Notes under the pieces: generated by a model
Databases searched by the model: none
What the model saw: only the letters and a program-made list of their open reading frames with translations
What the model was told of the DNA's origin: nothing
In this document: positions 45,899 through 55,929 of the stretch, piece after piece
How positions within the stretch are numbered: position 1 is the stretch's first letter
Layout of the letters: every line of letters starts with the position of its first letter
Assembly (NCBI GenBank): GCA_014825775.1
Contig: MVAQ01000140.1
Location: 1 to 55,929 of the forward strand
Direction: 5' to 3'
Length of the DNA: 55,929 bases
From: Krasilnikovozyma curviuscula
Lineage: Eukaryota; Basidiomycota; Tremellomycetes; Cystofilobasidiales; Mrakiaceae
Translations under genes and position numbers: made by a program

Positions 45899-47608
45899 AT
45901 GTCGATGTCAGACCATGGGATACTAGGCCCAGCAACAGTATTTCCTTCCATAGCAACTCGGACTGCTTTTACTGCAGTGTGGTTTACATGTGAGTGCCTA
46001 TCCGATCTCAATATATTGGATTGCTCGATTAACTAGTAACCTTGGCGACCGACCTCTAACGTATCCTCTTCTTCAGGCTTTCCCATATTGATCTTCATCA
46101 TGTGTGCCCGAATGAGGCCCTTCAATTCATTCTCTAGGGCAGACTGGACTACTTTCTCTCACGCGAGGACCTTGTGCCTGGCCGTGTATGCTCTTTCGTT
46201 AGTAACCTTGTACGCGCCGCAATCAACTTTGTAGTGATTTCTCATTACGATTGAATCCGCTAGGTTATTGATGGTGTATTCTTCTGGTCTTCTCGTATTT
46301 GGAGTTGGGACGGCGCTGAATCAGAGGACTTGCGACGCGGCGAACTGTCTGTGGATCTGGACCTATGGTTTAACCAAAGTCTTGGTCTATCTCAATTTAT
46401 CAGAAAAGGTTTACAGAGTGGGAGGATCTGTCAATGGAGTGTCGAGATGGAAAGACTCGACATACCTATTATGCGTGTTGTAAGTCAGACCGACAGCAAT
46501 ATATCTTGTGTCTGTACTGATTTTGCCCCTTTCCCTGCCACATACTCTTGGCTTTCCAATGAAGAGCGATACTAAGCTACGTTGGGGTCATCATAATCAA
46601 CTTCGTTTTCAGGCGCTCCTCTCTTGACACCGACTCTGGCTCATGTCATGTCGGTGCACATCAGTTTGTATTCCTGGTCACCGTTTCTTACGACGTTGTC
46701 TTGAATGGCGGCTTCACTACTCTGTTTATCCGTCCTCTTATGATATCACCTACGCGAATCAACGGCCAGATCCGTAGGGTGGCGATTAAGACTCTCATGT
46801 CGGTATTCATGGGAATGGTTGCTAGCATGGTCAACATCATGATAGTGAGTATCGGGTTTTATCTTTTAGAGGCAATAGGCTCTAACGTATCTATGCTCAG
46901 CTTGTTACCCTCAAAGGGCAAGAGCTTGCATTCCTGTTGCTAGGTTGCTCTTGTATCGATCTCACCATAAATTCCCTGGTATGTATCACATCCTGTAGCT
47001 CATTGTCTACCATCTGACTTTTTTTTCGCTCAGGTGATCTTTTTCATTACAAAGGCACCACCCGTTCGATCTCAAGACCAGGCTAGAAGTGCAAATCAAA
47101 ATCTCTTCCCGCATCCAGATGAGTTAAACGCAGCGACTGCAGCTCCGTACCAGGACCCTCTTGGAGACAGAGAGATGGAAACTCACCTGACGTCAAACCA
47201 AGTGCGCCCAAATACGTTCTGGTTCCAGGCTCCGCTGCAATTACCAGTCAAAACAGTTCACCCTGGAGATTCTCTAAACCGTAACCTTCACCTGAAGGCC
47301 AGAGAACCAGAAAGATTTATCTCAACTAACAGTGGCCTCCAGGTGCGTAGCTTTCTTGGCTGAGATCCCCTCTCTTGGAAAACATTCTGAAGCCTCTCTT
47401 ACAGATACAAGTAAGCACCGAAATAGTTGTGGAAACTTCAGAGAATATTGCTCGAGAGGATGAACTTCAAGACCTGGACCTTGATTCACCATCCACATAT
47501 CGACACTCAACTCTAGCCTCCTCTTACGTGCCACCGGGTAGCCCAGACGGGTCACAGGAAGCCGAAGCATTGACGCATTTGACAGTACCTGTACCAAATC
47601 ACAAATAA
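45899..47608 (+). CDS. Orphan seven-TM protein with long cytosolic-type tail
   Basis: Seven exons (45899-45989, 46077-46209, 46264-46479, 46577-46844, 46901-46978, 47034-47342, 47405-47608) join in phase to 432 residues. Seven hydrophobic segments can be seen: FTAVWFTCFPILIFIM, LVTLLLMVYSSGLLVFGVG, WIWTYGLTKVLVYLNL, LLCVFYVGVIIINFVF, FVFLVTVSYDVVLNGGF, MSVFMGMVASMVNIMI and LAFLLLGCSCIDLTINSLVI. The last 170 residues are polar, rich in Pro/Ser/Glu, and probably cytosolic. Topology and tail look like a receptor or a receptor-like protein, similar to many lineage-specific basidiomycete 7-TM proteins, but no GPCR signature is obvious, so I give no function. The exon 2 end (GTACGC donor) was chosen by phase. 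A second ATG two codons downstream could be the start. Confidence 0.7.
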
Positions 47609-47806
47609 TCAAAGACGAATGCCCAAGTTTTCTTGTTTGTCGGCTTTGTGTTGTTACCCTTTCCTTGTTATAGTTTGCGCTCTGCGACTAGCTAGCATGA
47701 CACGGTTTGCTCTTGAATGTTGTATCTCACTTTGGTCTATGATAATAGTCAATTTGTGTTTGTTGATTGTAGAAGAATCCTGGTTTTTACAAACACCTGA
47801 TGAAAT

Positions 47807-49400
47807 CTATTGCAAGCCTTCGTAAACTGCTTTCTCCAGTTTTTTCTTGTACTCCGCAATAATTGAAGCGTCAAATGGCAGCAAGTTGGAGCTGTGAACA
47901 CAGGCGATCCCACTGGCTGGATCAATCCAGTACTCGGAAGAAGCAGCACCCTGAGGGAGCGAGAAGCTGTTAGCGTGCGCGCAAAGAGAAGTACCTCCTT
48001 GCTTACCATCCAGAAGCAAGAGCCCTTCTTCCTACCGTATCCACCTCTACCAGCACCATCCTTAAGATACATGCACATTCCAGTACTCCAATCCACCTCT
48101 TCAGGAGAATCTAGATCGAAGGACTTGCTGATCATGTCAAAGAGACCTGGCTTGGCGGATTCAGGAAGGGTACCGGTGAAGAGCGACTTGATGCTGCTGT
48201 CATTCAGCAAAACAGAAGGAGTTCCTTTGGTGTAATTGGCCAAAAGAGACTGGAGAACTTTAGAGTAGTCGGAGGAGGTTGTGAACAATCCACCACCGCC
48301 GACTGGATACTCAATTTGCTCAATAGTCTGTAGGAGAACCATGTATTAGTAAGGGGCTAGAGAGAGAGGGAGAGAGGAAGGGAGAGAAAGAGAGATGGAA
48401 TGATACTCACCCGAGGCAAAGTTAAACCTGGGAATTGCTTGTCCAAGACTTCAAACTTGCCCTCAGCCTGATTTAACCAGCGCAGTGGCACCAGTCGGTC
48501 CTTCTGTTCAGGATGGAAAGGAATGAAGGACGTTGATCTAAGACCAAGTGGTTTACAGAGATTCTCTTGGAGGTATTGCTCGTATGGGATGCCGGTGACT
48601 TCTTTTATGAGGATTCCGAGCCATCTGTTAAAACAGCGAGATGATCAGCGGTCTGCGGCGCTAAACTACCAACCTTAAACAGCTTGTTGCTTACTCGGCA
48701 CTGTTACCATACTGGTACTTGGTACCTGGTTCCTCACAGATTGGGGTCCAGATGAGATTGTCAATCTTGCAAGAGTTGACGAAACCCTTTCCTTTCTCAC
48801 CATCCTTCAGCGTCTTCTTCCAACCTGTTACTTTAGCAGCGAATTCCTGACCAAAGCCGCTAGTTTGGTTGCACATCTGACGATTCAGGCCCGGTGAAAA
48901 GTCGGATAAAGTCAGATACTTCAGCCACACAGTTGAAAGAGAAAGGGAGCGACTTCACCATCCCGACAGTAATTTCTGTGTTTGTTGAGCCCCATTTCAC
49001 TGTACCGTCCTCATTGATGGCTTCGATGACTTTGAGAGGGGTTTTCAGTGTAGGGAGGTACTTGGAAACAGGCGTATCAAGCGTGATGTGGCCCTTTTCC
49101 ACAAGCTGCAGTACGCAAATGGAAGTAATGAGCTTCGTGGTGGAAGCAAAGAACTGATAAGCTTCGGGAGTGAGATCCTTGGAATTGGGATCCAGGATGT
49201 CCATCTTTCCGACTAAAGAAAAGACTCAAATTAGCGCTGTGTCTGCGAAAAAAAAGGACGGTCGCCTGCGACTTACCGCATGTTTCAAACAGGATCTCAT
49301 CAGCAGAGACCAAGCTAAACGAGTAGCCTGGCAAGGTGGAAGTCGCCTCCTTCAGGATGGCAGTGATAGCAGCCTTGCCTTCGTCAGAGAATTTTGGCAT
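47807..49400 (-). CDS. Serine beta-lactamase-fold hydrolase (class C / LACTB-EstB type)
   Basis: Six exons (49400-49277, 49212-48959, 48876-48695, 48624-48411, 48327-48007, 47950-47807) give 412 residues. The SxxK nucleophile motif is STTK (Ser65, Lys68), and the second motif YxN is YGN at about 182-184. MCNQTSGFG matches the HTSG loop of the family, and the end WMGAASSEYWIDPASG matches the GGAAGTxYWxDP block near the third motif. There is no signal peptide, so it is probably cytosolic. Family members in fungi act as esterases, transesterases in secondary metabolism or peptidases rather than as antibiotic-degrading enzymes. No biosynthetic neighbours are present here, so the substrate is open. 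Confidence 0.88.
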
Positions 49401-49689
49401 CTTGGTGATCTCTTTGAGGGTTGAGGGGAGAGAAGCTCGGCGCTCGGCGTTTTTTCGCGCCTCAGTAAGATGAGGGCGTTTGTGACATTGCCGTATTTTT
49501 TAACCAAACCAAACGGTTAGTGAAACATGTATAAGATCGAATCTTCGGTCGTTTGATTAAAAGCAATGGGATTCATGAAGGTGCTTGCTCTCGTGATATT
49601 TTCTGAAGATGCGCTCTGGCCAGCTCCTAGCTCAATGCGACTAGCGTACCATTCAATCACGGTGCCAAAATCTATGTTTATCATTACAG

Positions 49690-51720
49690 CTATGCAAGTG
49701 AGTGCACTCCGCTACTTCGCGCTAGACTAAGATCAGCAGCCATCCCGTTGGCGACCTTCCCATCCGCAGCTTTACCCTGTCGCTTCCTCTCGGAGGCAAA
49801 GATCGTCTTGTGAGTCTTCTTCTCTATCCTCCTCGATTGCCTCTCTTCTTTCACTGCCGCCTTCCTCGCCTTCTTGTCCTCCTTCGACTCGTTGCGAGGT
49901 CTGGTGACCGTTTCCTTCTTAGCTCGCTCTTCGTACAACGGATTATTCTCGTCGTCGTCGTCGTCCTCCTCCTCAGACTCATCCCCGATATATTCAGACT
50001 CTTCAGGGATGTTTTCTTGATCGATTGGGAGACCAGTTGCTGCATTTATTCGGAGTTGTGATGGTTCTTCGGCGACCTTGGGGACCCTCCTCGATCGAAT
50101 CATACGGGGGTGGTTCTCAAGATTCGAATAAGTGCCTGGAAAGAGAAGAAGTGGAGTAAGTATCGCACAAAGTAACAAAGTGAGGGCTTCGGCTAACTGA
50201 TGATGGTTTCAGCATCCCATCCTTCGCGACCCATTCCAACAATCGCAGGCATCGGCAACGGTTCCCTCTCCTTCTCCAGCTTCAAAATCGAGTGTTCTTC
50301 AATGATCCTCTGCCTTGTTAGCCCCTGCTCCTCCTCATCTGGTACGAAAGCGTTCCTGAAATTGCCCAGCTTGTCGGCGTTCGTCTCTCCCTCCATCCTC
50401 CTCACATGTCTTGATCCGACCGTCTCGAAGTCAGCCAAGAAAGTATCAATTTCGGATAAAAACTCTGTTCGGGTGACAAGATTTGGAATTGATTCCTCTT
50501 CTCCAGGATCTGATCCAGAATAGTCTTCATCTTCGTCCTCGTCCTCTTCTTCATACAGTGCTTCAATCTACATTCAAAGAACGACGCTCAACGAGTGTTA
50601 AATCAAACAGCTCTGGAAACAACTCAACTTACTTGATCATACTGTTCATCCAGCGTAGACAGACCCTTGTTTCTCGACATACTGCTTGAACTCATCGACC
50701 AACCCGTCGCATCTGTGGGGGCCTTTCCTCGCCTCTTCTTCCCACCAAGGACGCTCAGCTGCGGCAGACCAGAGATGGTGTCTGCCGCCTCTGATCCATA
50801 CAGCTCATAGTCCTCGTCGTTCTCACTTTCAGAGCCTGAATCAAACGACCGAGCACCCTGAACTTCAGGCTGCTGCTTCAATGCTTGTCGCACGGCACCC
50901 CAGTTACCCAGGGTTTCCTCCTCCTCTTCATCGCTCCCCAAGTCCTCTTCTCCTTCATCAAACTCCTCGATCCATTCTGGGTTTCCCTCATCGTCCAACC
51001 CCCACTCTCTGAACTCCCAGTCCTGCTGAGCAGGACCTTCACCCTCCTTTACAAGCTCGTTGAACAGATCGTCTTCGTCGTCGGCCGTCTCCACAAAGTC
51101 ATCATCATCAAGAGCTTCAAGCACCTGCCTCAAGTGAGGGTCCATGTCCGGCTGGAGACCCTGCAGTTCAGCTTGCAGACTTGATTGCGCATTGTAGGCT
51201 GAGGAGAGGGGAAGCTCGGTCTTGGAAGGGAGGACGTCGGCGGGTAGTTCGAAAGTTACACCTCCAACAGATTCTTTGCCTTTACCTTTCGAGGATGAGG
51301 GTGTTGGCTGAGACTGTTTCGGTGCTGCAGCAGTAAGAAGGACAGAATCGCCACCAGCAGCGCCAATGGGCCTCAAATGCTGAGTGTAATCGTAGGCATC
51401 GTTGTAGAGAATACCATAAGCTGATGCGTCAGTTTCTAATGCTGATTGAGGATGGGCTGAAGGTGGAAGATTCTGTTCGAGTTCAGCTCTTGTTCGACCG
51501 GCCTGCATTCGTCGCAAATTTCAAGAAGCAATGATTAGATTCGAAGGCAATAATCAGCTTAGGTCGCCAGGCTCACCTTTCTGTCCTGGTTCTTGATTCC
51601 AACTTCCTTCAGGACCTTCTGACTGGCTTCAGGATCGTTGATCAAAGGATCTCGCTGGGATCTGTGGACCAGTTGGAAGTGCTGAGCCCCTGCTCGTCTA
51701 TAGATACTCTTGGGCGCCAT
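49690..51720 (-). CDS. LTV1: 40S ribosome assembly/export factor Ltv1
   Basis: Four exons (51720-51577, 51502-50633, 50567-50198, 50135-49690) give 609 residues. The N-terminus MAPKSIYRRAGAQHFQLVHR is typical (KSIF/YRRxxAQHFQLVHRSQRD). Acidic stretches with Asp/Glu runs and the block NADKLGNFRNAFVPDEEEQG-like region with TRQRIIEEHSIL are seen, and the C-terminus is a charged RKAAVKEERQSRRIEKK helix with HKTIFASERKRQ. Ltv1 joins pre-40S particles, helps place uS3/uS10/eS20 and aids export; phosphorylation by casein kinase releases it. A Leu-rich nuclear export signal is not obvious by eye. Divergent from the Apc13 candidate. Confidence 0.94.
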
Positions 51721-52108
51721 GTTCTGTGAATTGTGGTGTCCTAGAGCAAGATGGCGATACTTCTTCTTCTCCTGTACTAGAATATGGGGGTACTGAGCTC
51801 AATGCTGTCGTGGTTTCGACCCAAAATTGACAATTCCACTCGGCGAAGGAGAAAAACTTACCGCCACAGCGAAACTCGTGGTGAGAGGCGACTGACTGCA
51901 GTGGCAGGGGTTCACCCTCAACGGTCGAAGGGGATTCCCCATCGGTTCGGACATCGATTTGGTGCGAGTGTTAGAATTTCTCTTGCTCAGTCTGTGGTAC
52001 TCGCTTCACCACGACAGACACTCCGAACGGTGTTTGCAGCAACACATCCCAATCCAGCACCTACAACAATCTGACATCAAGTCTCACACCTATCAGTAGT
52101 TAGCCAGT
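51721..52108. promoter_or_regulatory. Divergent promoter, LTV1 / Apc13 candidate
   Basis: The 388 bases separate outward-read genes. No repeat or RNA gene is visible. A short plus-strand frame (51784-52074) has no homology and lies in the expected promoter. Confidence 0.4.
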
Positions 52109-53106
52109 ATGACAGACGCTCGATACTCCAGCATCCATATGTCGTCTAATATGTTTCTCTCGTTCGACCTCGACGGACCTGAGAACGATTGGGGCAAGCT
52201 GGAGGAAAGCGGTGGCTTCGCCGGTCGACAGATTGGTGGTTTCAATGAGAGTGAGTCTTCAGGCAATTCTTTTCTGGAGTAGTCGTTCTTCCGTGTTGCT
52301 GCGAATTCGTATGAGTGCTATGGATCATTCAGAAGTCACAGCGATAGCGGACGCACATAGTGCTGTTTGTTTTTCCTCGTGTCGAACGATAATGCTGATC
52401 AGGGCCTAATTTTTTATGATAAGACGTTGACATACCCCCTTGGCTTGAACCACCAAGACCTGACGAGGAAGAGAGTAAGTCACCTTCTCTTTCAGATTGT
52501 CAACTCTGCTCATAAACTTCAAGCCGACTGTTTCATTTCTTTCCTTGCTCAATATTTACACTTTGATGCTTCTCGATAATCCCACAACTACCTTTCTTCT
52601 CAGCACTACCTTCAAAATCACACCCTTCTTACCCGTACGGACGACCCTACCCTCTGCCCTCCATGTCCGGACCCGTTTCCATCATCGCCTCGTCCTCTCT
52701 TGCATCACACCACCCGACGAACCATCCGCATCTAGAATGGACTGATCTCGCGCTGACATCGTTGCTACCGCCAGCTCCGACGCAGGAGATACCACCTGGT
52801 ATGGCGGGCGCGAAGAGAGGTCCTGAAGGTCCTGTGGATGGACAGACGGGGGCGGAGGAGGTCTCGGGTGATGGTTGGAGAGAAGGGTGAGTGTATTCCT
52901 GTTCACATGCTGAACTGTTGGCTCACCAAGGAATATTTCTTATCCTTTGCTATCTTGTCATCGCCTATCGTTCGACTCGATCTTTCTATAGAGAGGAAGG
53001 TTACAGAGAAGAAGGAGAGGACGATGAAGAAGGTGTTGAAGAGCATCACCAAGAAGATGGAGATGACGGCCAAGATGAAGATATGGAAGGCGACGAAACT
53101 GAATAA
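52109..53106 (+). CDS. Probable anaphase-promoting complex subunit Apc13 (Swm1-like)
   Basis: Four exons (52109-52250, 52424-52474, 52604-52886, 52992-53106) give 196 residues. Two short blocks match the small Apc13 subunit: VDIPPWLEPPRPDEEE resembles its conserved VAIPLNELPEPE segment, and LEWTDLALTSLLPPAPTQEIPP resembles KWTDLALQYLHENVPP. In Apc13 proteins these are the two conserved motifs, spaced by a variable linker, as here. Apc13 stabilises the TPR arm of the APC/C ubiquitin ligase that drives mitotic exit. Unlike the usual 75-100 residue subunit, this one has a longer N-terminus, a Ser/Pro linker and a 38-residue very acidic tail (DDEEGVEEHHQEDGDDGQ). Exon 2 begins after an ATAAG acceptor, chosen for phase. 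The call rests on short motifs, so it is moderate. Confidence 0.66.
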
Positions 53107-53510
53107 ACCGACGAAATGTTCCATCGCATGCTAGCATAGTACGGCTTCTCAACTGCATTCCCAGTTTCAACGATTAACTGGAGCTTCCTTCCTCCCATTA
53201 ACAATAGTTATGTATCTCTTACTCTTACCAATATGATACCCTCCACCCACTCATATCCAAGTTGAGATGAATTCCCAACACACGTTCTTGACCATCGCCG
53301 AGTATGCCTTCAAGCTGTCGAATCTAAGTTAAACTTGTGACTGAGCATCGAGTTCATTGGCACATGCTTTCTACATACACGAAGGCGATATCTGCCTCAC
53401 TCTCCGAAAAAATAACGTTTACATTCCCAAATGGATTTGAAGCGCGACGGCCAGGCGGCGACTTTGCCCTCTTCTGCCTGCAACTCCATCTGTTAGGGAA
53501 AAACGCAACA
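53107..53510. other. Intergenic region, 404 bases
   Basis: The promoter of the carboxypeptidase gene lies here. An in-frame open stretch from 53337 precedes the ATG at 53511 but has no ATG of its own, so I treat it as 5' UTR. Confidence 0.45.
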
Positions 53511-55697
53511 ATGGGCAACCCAGCCACGGAAAAGACAGACTCTTCAGGAGTCGCCGTAAAGAAGCAGCCTTGCACACTGAAAGTCAAGCTCCTTGCAGCG
53601 GGAGGGCTCGCCTGCGTTTTGGCTGGAGCGACTTCGTTCAGAGCCGATTCACTTTTTCAGTCGAGCAACCGCCCCCACCACCAGAGAATACGACACGCAC
53701 ACTACTCGTCGGATGTGTGTGCCCAACCTTCCCCTGCTGCCACGACGTCAAACTACTCTGCCATCTACGACACTGAGGAATTCGTCCAGGCGTCCGGTTT
53801 GAGACTCTCTGGAGCCATCCAGATTGTGAGTATCCCTGCCTTGGCTCAATCCCGGGTATATCTGATGAATTGAGTCACACTGCTGATGTGCCAATGCCAT
53901 TGTTAATTAGCCCACGATGAGCTTCGATGACATGGGAGAGGTTGGCGTGGACGATCGATGGCTGGTGTTTGGAGACTTGCACGCCTACCTCAAGAAAACA
54001 TTCCCACTGGTTCATCAGACGATGGAACTCACCGTTGTCGGTGGATACTCTCTCGTGTATACCTGGAAGGGAGAAGCCACCAACCTAAAGCCAATCATGT
54101 TGACTGGTCACCAGGTATGTTTTTGTGATCCATTTCAAAACCCCCAATGTGATGTTTTACTCAACTGCATAACTTCAGGATGTTGTGCCTGCTATTTCAG
54201 TCCTAGATAGATGGGAGTACCCACCTTTCGCCGGGGTGATTGATGCTGACGGCTGGGTTCATGGACGAGGATCGTGAGTCGCTTTCTGTCAGACTTTCTG
54301 TTCTCAGAACTCACTTGTGTATTTCATTATACCCGTTGCAGTTCTGATTGCAAGAACAACGTCATTGGTTTGCTCACCTCTGCCGAAAATCTCATTGCTT
54401 CCGGTTTCGTGCCCCAACGTACGATCATCTACGCTTTTGGTGTAAGGTTAATCCAGTTCCCCTTCCCTCTCATCTTCTGATATATCTTGGCGTTTCTAGC
54501 AAGACGAAGAGTCATCTGGAAAATACGGCGCCATAAACATTGAAACACACCTCGAAGGGATTTATGGGAAGCACGGGATTGCCATGATCGTTGATGAAGG
54601 GGGGATGGGTTTGGAGACATTGTACGGAAAGACTTTTGCGCTTCCAGGAACGGCTGAGAAGGGCTACGGGAACTTCAAGATCGACGTCGACATGCTGGGT
54701 GGCCACAGGTGCGTTTGCTCTACAATCATCCGTTGCGAATTTTTACTTATCCATCATTCTTACCTTAGCTCTGTTCCAGCTGCTCACTCCAGCGTCGGCA
54801 TGCTTGCCAAGATTGTCAGCGCCGTTGAGGACGCGGACTTGTTCCCACCAACTCTCAAACCTGTCTCCCCACTCTACGGTTATCTCCAATGCTTGGCTGC
54901 TCATGGAGATGAAGAACTTCTCCCATCGTGGATTGAAGATGCTGCTTTCAGCAAACACCCTGATTTCAAGTCTGTCGCTGAGAACTTTGCGGAAATGAGC
55001 TTGCCGAACAGGTATCTCATCCAAACTAGCAAAGCAGCTACAGTCTTCCACGGTGGCGTCAAGGTAATCTCTTCTCCTTCTTGTTGACGCTCCGTCTTGA
55101 AATCAGCTAACTCTTGGTATGGATTTAGGTCAACGCTCTTCCAGAAACGGCCAGCGCGACCTTCAACTCGCGAATCGAATCGTTCTCAAGTGTCGAATCG
55201 ACTCTCGAGTCTTACCTCTCCATCATTACGCCCATTGCCAAGAAGTACTCTCTCACTGTCAACGGAAAGACGTATAACACGGAATCCTCATCGATCGGAA
55301 ATATCACCGTCACTCCTGACGGCGAGCTGGGTCCTTCGCCAATATCTCCACTGACTAGCAGAGCATGGGAGATCTTGAAGAAGGGAGTACAAGCTTCGTT
55401 CGGTCCTGACGTTATCACTTCGCCCTCAGCCATGACTGGCAACACCGGTTAGTTCAGATTTCGCTGCTGTTCCGGTTCGGGAATCTGACAGTCGCGTTCA
55501 CCGTCTCCATAGATACTCGATTCTACTGGAACCTTTCTAAAAACATCTACAGATGGTCCCCTGCTTTTATTGGAACAAGACTTAACGCTCACACAGTCGG
55601 CGAGAAGCTCAAGCTGTCATCCCATATCGACGGCATCAAATTCTACACCGAGTTGATCGTTGCTACCAATGAAGTGGATACGGACGAAGGATTCTAG
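53511..55697 (+). CDS. CPS1: Vacuolar carboxypeptidase S, M20 metallopeptidase
   Basis: Eight exons (53511-53825, 53911-54114, 54179-54273, 54342-54441, 54500-54708, 54769-55063, 55129-55447, 55513-55697) give 573 residues, near yeast Cps1. A short cytosolic N-terminus is followed by a signal-anchor (LLAAGGLACVLAGATSF) as in the type II precursor sorted to the vacuole. The M20 metal site is complete: TGHQDVVPA, GRGSSDCKNN, the catalytic FGQDEESSG, IVDEGG, and a final HTVGEKL histidine. LGGHSSVPAAHSS matches the dimerisation-domain loop. The family removes C-terminal residues from peptides, classically Gly-X, and helps nitrogen recycling. Some fungal and animal relatives make N-acyl amino acids instead. 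Phases all close. Confidence 0.95.
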
Positions 55698-55929
55698 TCA
55701 GGGACGCAATCTTTTAGACGATTTTGTTGCTCTCTTCATTCTGATTGCGTGTTCACCAAGTTAGAATAGATCTCTAGCTGTTTCAAAATCTCAGCAATTA
55801 AAAGATACAATGGTTTGATATGCAGAAAATCAACTCAAACTTTACAACGAGAAGGAAGGAGATGCTCTCCTTATATGTAATGCAGCCATGATGCGCTTCA
55901 TCAAGAAGGGCGGATATTGAGTGTAGATC
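55698..55929. other. 3' flank of carboxypeptidase S gene to window edge
   Basis: The last 232 bases hold the 3' UTR of the peptidase gene. TCTCAGCAATTAAAAG near 55790 may lie near the cleavage site. The next gene, if any, starts beyond the window. Confidence 0.4.

Noticed and set aside
45649..46011. Minus-strand frame of 120 codons
   Set aside because: It overlaps the first exon and promoter of the seven-TM gene in antisense and lacks homology.

Overview
The window is an intron-dense fungal chromosome segment. Every confident gene is cut into short exons by introns of about 40 to 90 bases with GT..AG borders. The mix of genes suggests a basidiomycete: a Liz1/Fen2-type transporter, a secreted two-cupredoxin protein, a DH-BAR-SH3 Rho exchange factor and a Pat1 homologue. 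Tremellomycetes is my guess from intron density; species cannot be fixed from the sequence alone. I reconstructed exons by hand by matching splice phases to family homology. Coordinates are internally consistent in phase but are not transcript-confirmed.

Layout, left to right. 1-9.9 kb: 5' end of an unidentified minus-strand gene, a LOG-type phosphoribohydrolase, a secreted copper-site protein on plus, a 15-exon MFS transporter on minus, then about 2 kb with no gene I can support. 9.9-24 kb: an unknown coiled-coil protein, a seven-TM RTA1-like protein, Nsa2, Pxr1 (G-patch), a small mitochondrial-type membrane protein, coronin and cytochrome b2 (L-lactate dehydrogenase). 24-31 kb: a 1548-residue Rho GEF and ribosomal protein eS6. 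31-42 kb: a membrane LRR protein and an HSL-type alpha/beta hydrolase on plus, converging on Pat1 on minus. 42-56 kb: mitochondrial bL35, PheRS beta, an orphan seven-TM protein, a serine beta-lactamase-fold hydrolase, Ltv1, a probable Apc13, and vacuolar carboxypeptidase S. Position 55.7 kb to the end is untranslated.

The genes do not form an operon-like or biosynthetic cluster. A theme is protein synthesis: Nsa2 (60S assembly), Pxr1 (rRNA/snoRNA maturation), Ltv1 (40S export), eS6, bL35m, PheRS beta and Pat1 (mRNA decapping) make up about a third of the genes; several sit at divergent promoters. Others serve cell shape (coronin, Rho GEF), the cell cycle (Apc13), surface and transport (cupredoxin, MFS, 7-TM proteins), and catabolism (cytochrome b2, HSL, carboxypeptidase S, beta-lactamase-fold enzyme).

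I saw no CRISPR array, transposon, rRNA or convincing tRNA. The most unusual features are structural: a run of four microexons plus a GC-AG intron in the transporter gene, a start codon isolated on its own coding exon in NSA2, several stop-free introns divisible by three in the GEF and PAT1 genes, and an outsized coronin intron holding a coding-like stretch. No clearly novel biological system was found.
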